Notes: generated from the sequence alone by a model not told the origin. Positions 1-11,463 are shown, numbered from the stretch's first letter. The stretch is DNA of 64,000 nt from Bugula neritina (GCA_964035545.1 CAXIUT010000138.1:1-64000); one strand, 5' to 3'. Program-made: numbers and translations.

Positions 1-134
1 CCCAACCCAACCCCAACCCAACCCCAACCCAACCCCAACCCCAACCCCAACCCCCCCAACCCCAACCCCAACCCCAACCCCAACCCCAACCCCAACCCCA
101 ACCCCAACCCCAACCCCAACCCCAACCCAACCCC
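1..134. repeat. Left telomere, CCCCAA repeats
   Basis: The window opens with about 134 bp of CCCCAA units. The first 60 bp contain irregular units (several CCCAA 5-mers and one C7 run); the rest is nearly perfect. The C-rich strand reading 5' to 3' into the chromosome is the orientation expected of a left macronuclear telomere. The first unique bases are at 135. Confidence 0.95.
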
Positions 135-720
135 ATGATGTTATATTAAGATATTAATAGTTATATTTATGATTATTAAATTCAAATAAATAAGGCAAAA
201 TAATAAACCAATAAAATAATATTTTTTCTTCATTTCTATGATAGCCATCACTTCACCTAGCTCATTTTTAAAAATATTTAATAATATTTTAATCAGCTCT
301 ATTTTAAATTTTATTCACTAAAAACAGCTGATCATAAAGAGCATTAAATCTTAATACTGTTTTATTTTTACTTTGAGATTATTTGTAGATCATTTTCTGA
401 TGTCTATTGAAGAGTGGAAGGTTAATGACGTCATGTTTTATTGTATAACTCCAAAATATGAGGTTACAACTATGCACATTTAAATGTCGGGATTTGTAGT
501 AATTTTATGTCCTTTGAAGAGGTTTCCCTCAAACAATCACCAGATCATGTTAGTAAAGACCGTGTTTCAGTTCAAACTGTCGCTTCTCTTCTGAATAACG
601 CATTTCATCTCCTCCCACCACCCATCCACTTCCTTCTTCTTCCAATTTTAGACTAGAACTCTTCTAAAAAGATATCTAAACCACTTAAATATCTCAAAAG
701 GTACATCAAAGAGCAGTTTC
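135..720. other. Subtelomeric non-coding stretch
   Basis: About 590 bp between the telomere and the first plausible start codon. It is AT-rich, with no recognisable domain on either strand and no repeat of note. It may hold the 5' end of the next gene or its promoter. Confidence 0.5.
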
Positions 721-1319
721 ATGGATGATAACTATCTGTTGGTCAAAAAGTTTGAATCAGGAAAGTTTATGGCTAACTCTTCTGTTATATTATTCCTACA
801 AGTCCAAAAGAAAACTACCCAAGTAATAGTTATAGTTAACATGTACTTATTATTTTATCATAGTGTTAACATGTTTATCGCTTTCTTTAAAAATGACTAG
901 CAGCAAAAACTATTCAACAAAAGAATTATCAGCGTTATCAAGTCGATCAGTGACTCCCTCTGATATCGTAGAAAGATAGGAGATGGTATTATAAATGGTA
1001 GGTTATAATTTAGTTATACCTCATACTTTAGAAAAATTGTTCACTAGAGAAAAACTTGATAAATAAAAAATTAATTAAATAATGCTAGTTAGCGAACTCA
1101 TGATGTCAAAGATTGTAAAGTGTTTCTGGAAATGGATAAATTAGACTTGATTATTCTTTTTTGAGAAAAGATTAGAAGGAGATAGAAGATAATAGTTAGT
1201 AGATTAGCAAATTTAAAGAAGAAATAAAGAAGATGGTAGGATTGAAGTAATGTGCAATCGTATTAAATAAATATTCATCTAAGTTGGATATTGAACACTT
1301 TAAGAAAAGTTTTCTATGA
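721..1319 (+). CDS. Hypothetical protein with charged C terminus
   Basis: The product is not recognised. An ATG at 721 opens a frame that stops at a TGA at 961, but a second, better looking frame ends at the TGA at 1317-1319. The last 60 or so residues of that frame are rich in Lys, Glu and Ile and look like a short coiled coil. At least one intron must join the parts, and its borders cannot be placed with certainty. It lies on the same strand as the next genes, with the nearest start about 200 bp downstream. Both the start and the exon structure are guesses. A pseudogene or two small genes would also fit. Confidence 0.35.
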
Positions 1320-1527
1320 TCTGTATTTAATTTATACAATATTATTTTACCTTATTATGTTCTTTTACATCAATACAGTTAGATAATAAAAAAAGACTAT
1401 TTAAAGTAAAAATCATCTATTCACAATAATCAAAAATATTTATGAAAAAGTTACCATTAAAAATGTTATGATGAATCATATTTCCTTGATAACTATCATA
1501 ATAATTAAATATCAAACTATATATTCT

Positions 1528-2823
1528 ATGAAGACAGTCCAACAGCTTCAATAGTAAATCTATTAGCAAGCATCTAGTTCAGGCTACTTCAGAAACATGC
1601 AAGCCCAGCTAAAAACCTACGTCTTCGATGTACTCCTCCTAAAACACAGCTAATATAAAAGTAATATGGATCAAACAAAAAACATTTTCAATACTAACAT
1701 CCTCTTCTTCAAAACTAAAACAATATCCATTAAGTACCATCTATACTATCAAAGCATCACTATGCATGGATCTAATTCAATAATTTTTATAAAGTTTCAA
1801 ATTCAAACATACTCTAAACGTTTTCAAAAAAGAAACCAATAGAATTTTAATATATCAAGAAGACATCTCTCATAACAATTCAAAATATAAATAAAAAATC
1901 CATAACAACAATCAGTTCTTATCAGCATGGTCACTCAAATGGTATCAGGAGAAGTAGGAAATGTCAGATAACCCATGCACAACAACTTTGTCAAACAAGA
2001 CCTTCACAAAGAACTAACTATATTATGAACTAAAATCAAAAAACCATGAATAATACACAACCAACTGCCAAAACTAATATCTCACAACATGATAACAGTA
2101 AATCTTTTAACCAGAGTTCATCTATCAATCAAAGTTCATCTATCAATCAAAATTCATCTATCAATCAAAGTTCTAGTTAACTAAAGAGTTCAATAAGTCA
2201 GCCATCAAAAAACGATTCTTCTTCTAATAATATTTCATCATCTAATGCTCAAGCTAATAGTAGTGCAAATGCTCAGGCTAGTAGTATATCAAATGAGATA
2301 AGCGGTAGTTCTAGTGAAGTCAAGCCATAGAAGTAATAGAAGAAAGGAAAAGACGGTAAATAAGATAAAAAAAAGAAAAAAGTATAAAAATAAAAACCTC
2401 CATAAGGTGCTTCTGACTTACTTGGAGATGTGATGTAAAAATTTAAAGGAATAACTAAAGTGAATAAATAATAATAAAAGAAAAATGTCTTTGAATCAAA
2501 AAGAGCCTTTTCTTAATAAAATAAAAAAAAGTAGTAGATCCTTCATAATCAGGCGCAAAATAAGAGGAATATCTGCTGGTAAAGCTATGAGTTCAATGAT
2601 GAGTAAATTTATGCCACAGACAGCCCAACCTAAAAATTAAAGTTTTATTGATGAAGAAATAGATTAATTTCAAATATCAAAAGATTCTACAAGAAGAAAT
2701 CCTCTTTTTTCATCAAATTAATCAGGATTCGATAAAAGTGGCTTCGACTACAGTGTAGATTCCAATTCAATCGATCAATATTAATACAGCTAAAGAGCCA
2801 GAAAAGTTTTTAAGAAACCTTGA
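1528..2823 (+). CDS. Ser/Asn/Lys-rich hypothetical protein, possibly FOP/LisH-like N terminus
   Basis: The reading starts at ATG 1528 and ends at TGA 2821-2823 after at least two frame changes, so introns are present. The first 40 residues contain a stretch (RNMQAQLKTYVFDVLLL) that weakly recalls the LisH-like start of FOP/FOR20 centrosomal proteins; this is only a resemblance. The middle, 2100-2330, is low complexity with a near-perfect tandem repeat encoding SSSINQ units (about 2115-2172), followed by a Lys-rich segment. The last 80 residues are more complex and end in a basic tail. No catalytic motif is visible. The protein could be a ciliate-specific cytoskeletal component, but the sequence does not prove it. 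Confidence 0.45.
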
Positions 2824-2940
2824 TTGTTTTCTTTATCAATAGTTTATTTTAAAAATAACTTGAATAAACACTGATATTAAGTGATGATAATAGCCTAAAC
2901 GAGATAATTTAAAATAATAACCTGTAATAATTTTATAACA

Positions 2941-4068
2941 ATGTTTGCTCTTCGTCGCTTATCTACTCGATCTTTAACCTTCCGTCCTCGATATGGTCTT
3001 CTAGATCATAAAGAAATCTAAGATCTTAAGAAATAACTCTTCGCTGATGGCAAAACATGGCGTCTTAAATTAAAATTTTTATGGAGATAAACTAAATATA
3101 CAATAGTGCAAGGATCAAAAGATCTATGGGATGATTTGAAATGGTTAATTAATCTCTATAGAAAAAAACAAAGACAATACTTCACAGGATTTTAAATCGC
3201 ATAAAGCAGAAGAATAAAAATAGATTTATTCAAATTTGTTCCATATTCAATTCTTTTAGCAATACCGTTAGCATAAGCAGCAATACCAGCTGTAGTATGG
3301 CTCTTTCCTAACGCAATACCCTCCTTTTATTTATTCGATACTGCCTAAGATAGAAGAATATAAAAGATAGAACAGAATCAATTTGATAGCCATCAATTTT
3401 TAATATAAAAGCTAATAGAAGTTATGGGTAGAAGTTTCAAATTACCACCTTATGCATTTTCAAGATACTAATTTTTCAAAGAAGATTACTTCTAAATTAT
3501 TGACTAATTAGATCAACATCTTAACTACTAAAATTTCAATTCTGATTAACTTATTAAAGTGCTATAGTTTATGGGAGGTACATTTATGACTGGAACTGCT
3601 GCTCTAAATAAAGTTATCAACCTCTTTACTCTTAGTATTCCTAGATTATGTATTAAATTATCAAGATATGTCATTAGTCGACTCTTTAAAGTTCAATTTC
3701 AACCATATCAAGATCCATTTTTCATTGGCGGAGATTTCAGAATATTCCAACTGAATTATTTTCCTTTTGAAGAACTAAAAAGAGCCTTTCTCAAATGGCA
3801 AATAAATCGTAGATTTAGACAGATGTGGGAAGAAGATCGTGCTTTTGAACATTTTGGACTTGATGATGTGATAGGAAAGAAAGTTAAAGATTTGGCTCGC
3901 TAGAGAGGATTAGCAGCTTTAAGTTGTTATTAGACATTAAGAAATGTAGTTAAAAACGATTGGGTCAAATTTACTACCCATCCAAAATTTCACAATAACA
4001 ATGTCAAGTTGTGGTATAGTGTTATGCTCTATCACTTTTTGAAATAATCAAGTAGAGATATCAACTGA
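2941..4068 (+). CDS. LETM1/MDM38-family inner mitochondrial membrane protein
   Basis: One uninterrupted frame of 375 codons from ATG 2941 to TGA 4066-4068. LETM1 proteins sit in the mitochondrial inner membrane and act in K+/H+ (and Ca2+) exchange and in recruiting mitochondrial ribosomes. The N terminus is Arg/Ser-rich with no acidic residue for about 20 residues (MFALRRLSTRSL), as in mitochondrial presequences. Around residues 95-135 the family hallmark is clear: a Lys/Phe-Val-Pro start, a hydrophobic membrane segment with Pro and Glu, then LFPNAIPSFY. The Glu inside the hydrophobic segment, conserved in the family, is coded by TAA. The Trp/Arg-rich C-terminal part with RFRQMWEED and an RG..LS pair fits the LETM1 ribosome-binding domain. 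It is shorter than human LETM1 and lacks the EF-hand region. A telomeric-repeat tract begins only 10 bp after the stop. Confidence 0.85.
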
Positions 4069-4077
4069 TTCTATTCA

Positions 4078-4170
4078 CCCAACCCCAACCCCAACCCCAA
4101 CCCCAACCCCAACCCCAACCCCAACCCCAACCCCAACCCCAACCCCAACCCCAACCCCAACCCCAACCCC
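4078..4170. repeat. Interstitial telomeric tract 1 (CCCCAA)
   Basis: 93 bp of uninterrupted CCCCAA repeat starting 10 bp after the LETM1 stop codon. It has the same orientation as the left telomere. The tract is more regular than the first 60 bp of the terminal telomere. Unique sequence continues on both sides. Confidence 0.95.
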
Positions 4171-4450
4171 TTGTTACTAAAATATCTTTAAAAAAATTAT
4201 TATCGTTGATAGATGTCATTGATATCATTTTATCCTTTAATTTTTATCTAAAGTATGAATATTTTAGATTATTCATCATGAAAAGTCTTTCCTATTTTAC
4301 CGATTTTACTATTTATCTTTGACAAGATCATAGTCATTTCTTTATTATCGAGAAATAAATGCTTAGTTATTCATCTTGTTGCTTTTCTAAAGATAAATAT
4401 CGACTTTTTGTTTTAGATGTTACATCCAAATAAGCAAATTAGAATTCGCT
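4171..4450. other. Unique spacer between two telomeric tracts
   Basis: 280 bp of AT-rich sequence enclosed by interstitial telomeric tracts on both sides. No open frame with protein-like composition and no inverted terminal repeat is visible. Confidence 0.6.
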
Positions 4451-4552
4451 CCCAACCCCAACCCCAACCCCAACCCCAACCCCAACCCCAACCCCAACCC
4501 CAACCCCAACCCCAACCCCAACCCCAACCCCAACCCCAACCCCAACCCCAAA
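4451..4552. repeat. Interstitial telomeric tract 2 (CCCCAA)
   Basis: 102 bp of pure CCCCAA repeat, same orientation as tract 1 and the left telomere, beginning directly after GAATTCGCT and ending in AAAGTTTTG. Reading it on the minus strand gives a spurious Gly-Leu repeat frame, which is not a gene. Confidence 0.95.
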
Positions 4553-5220
4553 GTTTTGATTATTATAATAATAAATAAGATGATAATTAACTTAATATCA
4601 GATAAAAAATCTAAATATATCAAATTTATAAAATATTTATACGTTATTCATTAAATAATTCTTTATCAAAGTCTTGATACTTTTTCTTTTTTTTAACTAA
4701 AAAGTATAGATAGTTGAGATGAAGGAATACTAGAGTTTCCTGATACTCGATCTCACACCTAATATTCTTATTTATTTATACTCATGATATTTTTTCAGAA
4801 TAAGATATTTTATCATTCAAACTTCTTGAAAAAACATTTAAAGAAGTTACTCAACCTCATCTGTTTCAGATCACTAAGAGCATATTGACTTTTATCCTCA
4901 TTATTTCTTGATGATGCTCTCGATAGAAATGACTATTAGTAGAGTTGATCATGGTTATGTTAGTTTGTTTGTGTGTAGGAGGGTGGGCGTAGTTTATTAA
5001 GTTGATGTAATTAGCCTATGTTGCATATAATAATATAATTAAATATAAATATAAATAAGTCCAAATAGTTGATTTGTTTAGATTTGTGGCTAGCTGGAGT
5101 TGTTTATTGATATGTAGGGAGTGTTATATAGAAAGAGTTTGTTAGTTAAAGTATTGATAAATATAATATTCATATTAATTTTTAGTTAGAGTATCACTCA
5201 TATTTTTTTTTGTTAACTTA
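4553..5220. other. Intergenic, nothing recognised
   Basis: About 670 bp of AT-rich sequence after the second tract. No RNA gene or conserved protein segment is seen. A short G-rich patch near 4975-4990 is the only compositional change. The 3' part probably serves as the promoter of the gene starting at 5221. Confidence 0.5.
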
Positions 5221-6648
5221 ATGAAACTCCGTCATAAAAAACCGTTAAATCCTTACAAAGGACAAGCCAACAACGACAAAAACGTATTCTTTATTCTTAA
5301 TTAAGGAATTTAATGATGATGACTTCAGACAACAGATTTCACCTCTTAAAAAGGTAAGAAAAGTATCAATCTAGAATGGAATACCCACTAATGATCAAGT
5401 TTTCAAATATGCACGAATTTTAAGTAAATTCGTCAAAGTCATCAATTAAGGTATCTCCTTCCTCACTCAGACTACCGACAAGCCGAACCTCTCTCCCCAG
5501 AACAACTCCTAGCCAGACTCAAAGACAGGAGCGAATCCAAAGAAAATGCTTAAATGGATGTTGAAGAAGAAGTTCTTCTCCAAGGAACATAAGAGGCTTA
5601 ATTAACAAAATAAATACAGGCAGTTTAAATCAAAAATTAACTACCTTCTGATAAAAAAGAACAAAAATCAGCCACCAAAAGAAATTTAACTCCTTCCACC
5701 TCTACTCAAAAGAAACTAAACCCCCAACTACTCTTAATAGCTCTAAGAATCAGTTTCCTCAAACTTTATCGAATAATGTTTCAGGTTCTAAAATTTAAAC
5801 TAAAAATAAAGATCCATTGAAAACACCCATCGAAAAACAAGACCCTCCCACACCCACTCCCCCAGATAAAACCTCCAACTATCGAACCCACAGATAAAAC
5901 TACCGCTCCTAGCCAACTGGGAAACGGCAACCTGTTCGGTCTCAACATGAACTCACAGATGAATCTTGGCAACTACTTGAATCTACCTCCTGGAGTGACT
6001 CCAAATATGCCTCAGAACATGCCAAACAATCTACCTCAGAACATACCAAACAATCTACCTCAAGGCATGTCTTCACCACCAAATATGATAAGAATGATGA
6101 ATTCAAACCAGATGATGGAATGATGAATATGAACGGACTAACTATGAGTCAACTAGAAATGCCTAATGAAGTATAATCCTAATATGCTGTACAACGGAGG
6201 AGGGTTTCCAATGAATATGAATATGAACATGAATATGATGGGATCACCTATTATAAACAATCCCAACATGATGTTCAGGACAAACAATGTCAACCTCAAC
6301 CAGCCATTTAGTGTTAATCAAATGCATCCTACGAATAATCTAAATCAACCTCCTAAAGTATTTGCTAATCTTTTCAATGATCAGCTGACTACTTTCAAAT
6401 CTAGTGGATAAAATAAAGGTTCAGATATAAAGGCAGTTTATCCTTTAAAAAGATCAGCATATCATGTGGCTATAGCTTATAAAATATATCTAGATCGCAT
6501 GAAAAAACAAGGTAAAAGTTTTTAGACTCTTGATGATATTGATCCAACTAAAAGTGCAGAAAAGTTAAAAATAATCAACAAGGAAAATCAGCAAAAGGTG
6601 CTTCTTCTACTAAGAAAAAGTGATATTTTGTTTGCATCTTTATTTTGA
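5221..6648 (+). CDS. Met/Asn/Pro-rich low-complexity hypothetical protein
   Basis: The likely start is ATG 5221. Removing a 22-nt GT..AG segment (about 5288-5309) keeps the frame open through a basic region near 5560-5640. The second half is low complexity: Pro-rich near 5830-5900, a tandem repeat encoding MPNNLPQN-type units at about 6004-6066, then runs of Asn-Met near 6210-6245. Two more frame changes around 6115-6170 need introns or reflect indels in the repetitive part. The 3' frame ends at TGA 6646; an alternative splice would end at TGA 6621 with a Lys-rich tail. No domain is recognised. The last 80 residues (about 6440-6600) look ordered and helical. Confidence 0.4.
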
Positions 6649-6759
6649 ATTTATCATCCTAGTAATCAATAAATAAATAACATGATCCTCAAGTACTTTA
6701 TCAATATCCGATAGTTCTAAAATAACTAACTTAGTATTTATATTTACCTTTAAATATAA

Positions 6760-7434
6760 ATGAAGAGCCCATAAATATCACCATGGTCAATATATCGCCC
6801 TCAAGCAGACCATCCTCTAATTTAATAATCAGATCTTAATCCTACAAATCATATACAATTGCCCAAAATTAAAAGACATTTTACTATAGTCAATAGAGAT
6901 GTATTAGATAGTTCTGGTAAAGTCAAGAGAAAAAGTAAATAAAAATAATAAATATCGAAAACATAAGAATTAAAAAGATAACTTAGTTAAGTTTAAAAAA
7001 TAGAATAATATTTCAAAAAATAAAGATAAAAATTGTCCATTTTGGTTCTTGTTCATCAAAAATTAAAAGAAAAAGAATAACAACCTTTTGAACAATAATA
7101 ATAACAGTAATAACAAACACAATAGTCTCATCCTATACAGAGAATCTGTTACAATAAAAATAAAAGCAACATTCTTCCCAATCGTAAACTCCCTCTTCTT
7201 CGTGATTAATAACTAACAAACTCTCAACAAAGTACTTCATAATTAGCCAACTCACAAATCAGTACTTCACAACTAGGTTATATTGATTTGAATCTTTCAT
7301 ACAATTCAGTGGAATAAATCGATCAAAAAATACTAAAAAAGAAAATATAAGTTATGATAAGTCAGAAAATGAAAGCTCGCAAAAGAAAAAGATTTTTTAG
7401 CAAGAAACATGCATCCGCTCATTTAAAATTATGA
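6760..7434 (+). CDS. Basic hypothetical protein, 224 aa
   Basis: A single frame of 224 codons from ATG 6760 to TGA 7432-7434 without introns. It is rich in Lys, Glu, Ile and Gln, with a cluster of TAA/TAG (Glu) codons in the middle and a very basic C terminus (KMKARKRKRFFSKKH). It lies between a low-complexity gene and a protease gene on the same strand. No conserved family is recognised; the basic tail could be a nuclear or nucleic-acid-binding signal, which is only inference. Confidence 0.55.
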
Positions 7435-7639
7435 ATTGAATCATTTATTTATGATATTTTGTGTTTTTCAATAACCTTTACATTCATATTCTTGATACTT
7501 ACTTTTATCTTTTCAGTTCTTTTCTTTTATATCTCTGAGATAATAAATCTCCATCATAAATTGTCAGTTAGTAATAATTCTATTTACCATTATTAAATAA
7601 TAAATCCTACCATCAACAGATTTTAGTCATAATTCTTAC

Positions 7640-8638
7640 ATGAATAAATCTGAACTAGCACTGTTGGCACTTCTCGCCATAGCAACCATTTCACTCTACA
7701 ACCTCCAATCCTCCACCCAAACTTCAAATAATCAAGAATTTGAACTTTGGAAAGCCAAACATGGCAAAAATTATGAAAGATCTGAATAAGCCTATAGAAT
7801 CAAAGTTTGGATTGAAAACTTTGCTTACGTTACCAGCCACAACATGAGATTCTAACAAGGACTTGAAACCTACAACCTTGAAATGAACGAATTTGCTGAC
7901 TTACCTTCAACATAGTTTGCTGCCAGATATCTCATCTAATTCCCATAACAAGCCACAACTAAATGCACTGGAAAAGCATCTAAAATCAATGCCCCTGATT
8001 CAGCTGATTGGAGCACTAAAGGCGCTGTAACTGATATCAAGAACCAAGGTCAATGCGGTTCATGCTGGGCTTTCTCAACTACAGGTTCAATGGAAGGAGT
8101 TCACTTCCTAAAAGAAGGAAAACTACTTTCTTTCTCAGAACAACAATTAGTTGACTGCTCAAAATCCTATGGAAACCACGGATGTCAAGGAGGTCTCATG
8201 AATATGTCATTCTGGTACGTTAGAGATCACGGAATTACCACTGAAGATAAATACCCTTATAGAGGAGTCAATGGACAATGCCACTATGATGACAAGGATG
8301 CTGTTTGGAAAATTAGCGACTGTGTCTAAGTAGCTGTTGATAAATAAGATGCCCTCGTTTCTGCTATCGCTGTTAACCCCGTTTCAGTTGCCATTCAAGC
8401 CAACCATATCTCTTTCCAACTCTATAAGAGCGGAATTTACAGTGGAAACTGTGGAACAAAGTTGGATCATGGTGTACTTGCTGTTGGTTATGGTGCTGAA
8501 GGAGATAAGAAGTATTATAAGGTGAAGAACTCATGGGGAGCAGGATGGGGAACTCAAGGATATATTAAGATTGAAAGAAACGGAGATGGAAAAGGAAAAT
8601 GTGGTATTCAAATGGCTGCTTCATATCCTCTTGCATGA
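7640..8638 (+). CDS. Cathepsin-L-like papain-family cysteine protease
   Basis: An intact 332-codon gene from ATG 7640 to TGA 8636-8638. It has a hydrophobic signal peptide (residues 5-22), an I29-type inhibitory propeptide (about 30-115, with the MNEFADL stretch), and a mature papain domain of about 215 residues. The catalytic Cys is in [10 protein letters not shown], the His in [11 protein letters not shown] and the Asn in NSWGAGWG; the S2-region motif GCQGGLM is present. Papain-family enzymes of this type digest protein in food vacuoles and lysosomes, and ciliates have many of them. No frame break or intron is seen. The propeptide reads LPSTEF only if TAG is Glu, which matches the usual acidic residue there. 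Confidence 0.95.
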
Positions 8639-9044
8639 TCTTCATCATTCAAATATCATAAATCAATAGTAAATAATTATTATTGGGTTAAATCAGTTAA
8701 ATAACTTTCAAGTAGTTTTAACAAAGATAAAATTAGAAATTAATACTAAGATTATGAATGATATTATCAAAATTGATTGAAAAAACAAAAACAATTTAAT
8801 ATTAAATTTTGTTAACTATTTAAAGAAATAAAGGAACATCTAAAAGTCTATAATATAAAATACAAAATGACTTTATTTGATTTTTATCTGATCAAAGCAA
8901 TCAAAACATTTAATATCTTTCTTTAAAGTTCTTTTTTTTTCTTTTCTTTTTATGAATAAATTATTGATAATATTGATGCTAGTGATTATAAACTTGACTT
9001 GCATTAAAGAATAAATAATAATTGACTTAAAGATGGATAGTTAT
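8639..9044. other. Intergenic, protease to tRNA
   Basis: About 400 bp of AT-rich DNA with a T-rich run near 8929-8951. No gene is seen. It separates a Pol II gene from the Pol III tRNA gene. Confidence 0.55.
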
Positions 9045-9125
9045 GATATTGTGGCCGAGCGGTTAAGGCGATGGACTTGAAATCCATTGGGTTTTCCCGC
9101 GCAGGTTCGAATCCTGCCAATATCG
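9045..9125 (+). tRNA. tRNA-Ser(UGA)
   Basis: A 7-bp acceptor stem pairs GATATTG (9045-9051) with CAATATC (9118-9124), with discriminator G at 9125. The A box (TGGCCGAGCGG) and B box (GGTTCGAATCC) are canonical. The anticodon stem is ATGGA/TCCAT with loop CTTGAAA, giving anticodon UGA, which reads UCA serine codons. The long variable arm (GGGTTTTCCCG) is class II, as expected of tRNA-Ser. There is no intron and no encoded CCA. It should not be read as a UGA stop suppressor. Confidence 0.95.
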
Positions 9126-9130
9126 TTTTT
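9126..9130 (+). terminator. Pol III T-run terminator
   Basis: Five T residues follow the discriminator base of tRNA-Ser directly, the usual RNA polymerase III stop. Confidence 0.8.
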
Positions 9131-9189
9131 GTACTAATCATCCATAACTTTACATACTATATCAATAAAACATCATAACTTCAACTAAC

Positions 9190-9600
9190 AATGCTACTTC
9201 TTTATATAATTTACTATCTTCATCTTCTGCTTACACCCACTACTCTCCCTATAATATATATGCTGAAAAGCAGGAACCTTCACTTTCACTTTCGCCTTCA
9301 CTTACGGCCTATTACGTCTAAATTGTGGCAAAGATAGAACCCTTTCCTTTCGATTCTATTTTTCTGATCTATCTACTCCTTTTATATGAGCAAAGAAGTT
9401 CGGAGGCAGTTTATTATAGAAGCTAAGTTTAATTCTCGATGGAGATAAACTAGGGAATCTACTAAAAAGTTTAGAATGAGTTGACTGACTTCTCTAGAGA
9501 GGTTGCCGACGAATTAAAGATGCCTAAGGAGCTGTATTAGTCATTTCAAAGGGAAGAAGATTAATATTCTATAATAAAGAAACATTATTTAATTATTAAT
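9190..9600 (+). CDS. Diverged third member of the unknown family (see 9743 and 27720)
   Basis: A frame running through about 9230-9600 contains YYRSQVQFSMEIN followed by FSREVADELKMPKELY. These line up with IYSVSQNNFSIEFN and FSKRAISTDLDSKKSL of the gene at 9743, in the same order and spacing, so this looks like an old tandem paralog. The exact start is unknown: the ATG at 9190 is in another frame and needs an intron, and the 3' end is also unclear. The region may be a pseudogene. Function unknown. Confidence 0.35.
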
Positions 9601-9742
9601 ACAAATTCATCAGTTATTTATAAAATACTAGATATAAAATTATCAATATTGTCGCTTCGTTTTGTAAAAGAAAAATATTAATTAGGAAAGTATTTTTCAA
9701 TAATTCACAACCACCGTTTCTTTATATTTTTATTGGTAGCAT

Positions 9743-10279
9743 ATGGACCCAAGACCTTTTCACTTCGATTATCGCACTCCTCGTCTCCACAACCCGACTT
9801 AGTATCCTATTATCTATTCAGTCTCTCAAAATAACTTTTCGATAGAGTTCAACAGAAGTAGACTCCAACCTAAATGACAAAGTCATCTTCGAATAACCCT
9901 TAGCTGTAAGTTATGTTGAATTCAGTAAAAGAGCCATTTCAACAGACCTCGATTCTAAGAAAAGCCTTCCTTTTAGTCTTCCTTATTCCCGTTATAAGTC
10001 AAAAGACAACTTTCAGTCGAATAAACGTAGACCTTCAATAACATAGTTAACAACTCGATGGCTAGCTATGGTCAAAACCTTCTTCGAAGCGAAAGTTAAA
10101 AAGGCAATGAAAGGAAGATAAGATAAGAGTAAGATGTTTACAAAAGACAGCAAAGAAGGTTTAATATCATAAGTTGTTGGCCTGGAGTAGTGCAACCAAC
10201 TCTCCATCAATTTCCTAAACTAACTCTTGAAGATAAACTTTTGGAAAGAGATTTGACAACTGGGACTAGCTTGGAATGA
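9743..10279 (+). CDS. Unknown small protein, duplicated family copy A
   Basis: The product is about 160 residues, starting MDPRPFHFDYRTP and ending after TLHQFPKLTLEDKL. Three exons are inferred: introns at 9858-9882 (25 nt) and 9991-10016 (26 nt) restore one frame from ATG 9743 to TGA 10277-10279. The model is supported by comparison with copy B at 27720-28259: in the third exon most differences between copies fall at synonymous positions in exactly this frame, including in the conserved TLHQFPKLTLEDKL block. No known domain is recognised. The stop overlaps an ATG (ATGA) that may start the next gene. A more diverged relative lies just upstream at about 9190-9600, so the family is locally tandem. 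Confidence 0.6.
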
Positions 10280-11463
10280 GTTTTGATGATGATTTTTAAT
10301 TATCTGAATCTTTCAATATTGAAATATATATCTATTTTAATAAGAAAGTAATGAATCATTTTTAGAAACTCATACTAAACTCTCTACCTATGTCACTTGC
10401 CATCCAGAATTAACTCCTTTGTTTTTAGACTACCAGTTTATTTTAGAACTTTTCAATAAACTTTAAATATAAGCTAACTTATTTCTATACCCTCTTGACA
10501 ACAAAAAATCTTGATGATGAACTATCCTTAAAGGTATACTTTCATTAACTATCAAATTCCTAATTATTTACTTTCCTTTTAACTTGCCTGTCAAAGTATA
10601 ATGATAGCTACCATTTACTTCAAGAATAATCTTTCTTATTTATCCTTCTACTTCTTTCTCAACTACAAAGTCAACCTTATATCCGTTAACTATCATCTAT
10701 CTAGTCATTTTATATTCTAAAACTTAGAGGAATGATTCAACATCAACTTCAAGAACAGATCTTTTTCTTTGAGAATCTTCTGGGCTAGGTTTTATTTTAT
10801 TAAGAGCTGGATTTATAAGAAGCTAAAAGTAATGAACCAAAGAAGAGAATTACTCTTTGAATTAGCCTTTATAAGAAGAAAAAGATAAGCATTGATACAA
10901 AACCTCAAGAAGTTGATTTTTACTTTGTTTTAATTTTAATTTATTGATAAAGGAAAGATCTTTATGTTGAATAAGTTGTCCATAGAGATAGACAATTAAC
11001 CTATCAATATTAATATCTTAGATCTTACTTGACTTAATTTACATTTAAACACTTTTTTTGAACAAATCGAACACTTTGTTCTATCTAAAAGATATCAAAG
11101 CATAAGCTGCTTTTAACTTATCATGCTAACTAAGTTTTTAGTAGTTTATTTCTAAATTTTTATCAACTAAACTAGAAGTAATAATATTGCATAATCTATT
11201 TTGAGTATTATTCTTGATAAAAGTTATGATTTGACTAAATTTTTATGTCTGTAAGTATTATTTAATGATTCTTTCTTACTAATTTTTCAATTTTTAGTGA
11301 GGTTTTTTCAGAGATGTATTATGCTTTATCAAATACTTTTAGTACTGATTCAACTAGTCCTCCATTGAAGAACTATTTTCTTTTATCAATGAAAAATGTT
11401 TTGTTAAATTTGTGGTCATAAATGAATAATTTTACAGTAGATGGGCGACTGATTTAGAGTTGA
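10276..11463 (+). CDS. Hypothetical protein, multi-exon, Leu/Phe/Ile-rich
   Basis: Several overlapping open frames cover this region, ending at TGA 11461-11463. The ATG at 10276 overlaps the stop of the previous gene. A convincing 47-nt intron (donor GTAAGT near 11253, acceptor TTTTTAG near 11298) lies in the 3' part. Segments such as RIFWARFYFIKSWIYKKLK and RKRQALIQNLKKLIF, followed by EQIEHFVLS, faintly recall the C-terminal half of gamma-tubulin complex proteins, but an in-frame TGA near 10733 breaks the model unless another intron is present. It is best described as an unidentified helical protein, and the exon borders are not fixed. Confidence 0.35.

Noticed and set aside
1-134. CRISPR-like or satellite array
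   Set aside because: The unit is the 6-bp ciliate telomere repeat without spacers; nothing in the window is prokaryotic.
4420-4623. Minus-strand frame with Gly-Leu repeats
   Set aside because: It is the translation of GGGGTT telomeric repeat, not a gene.
9045-9125. tRNA with UGA anticodon as a stop suppressor
   Set aside because: Anticodon UGA reads UCA serine codons; the long variable arm is typical of tRNA-Ser.
10500-11120. Gamma-tubulin complex protein
   Set aside because: Only vague resemblance of helical segments; an in-frame TGA and unresolved exons leave it unsupported.
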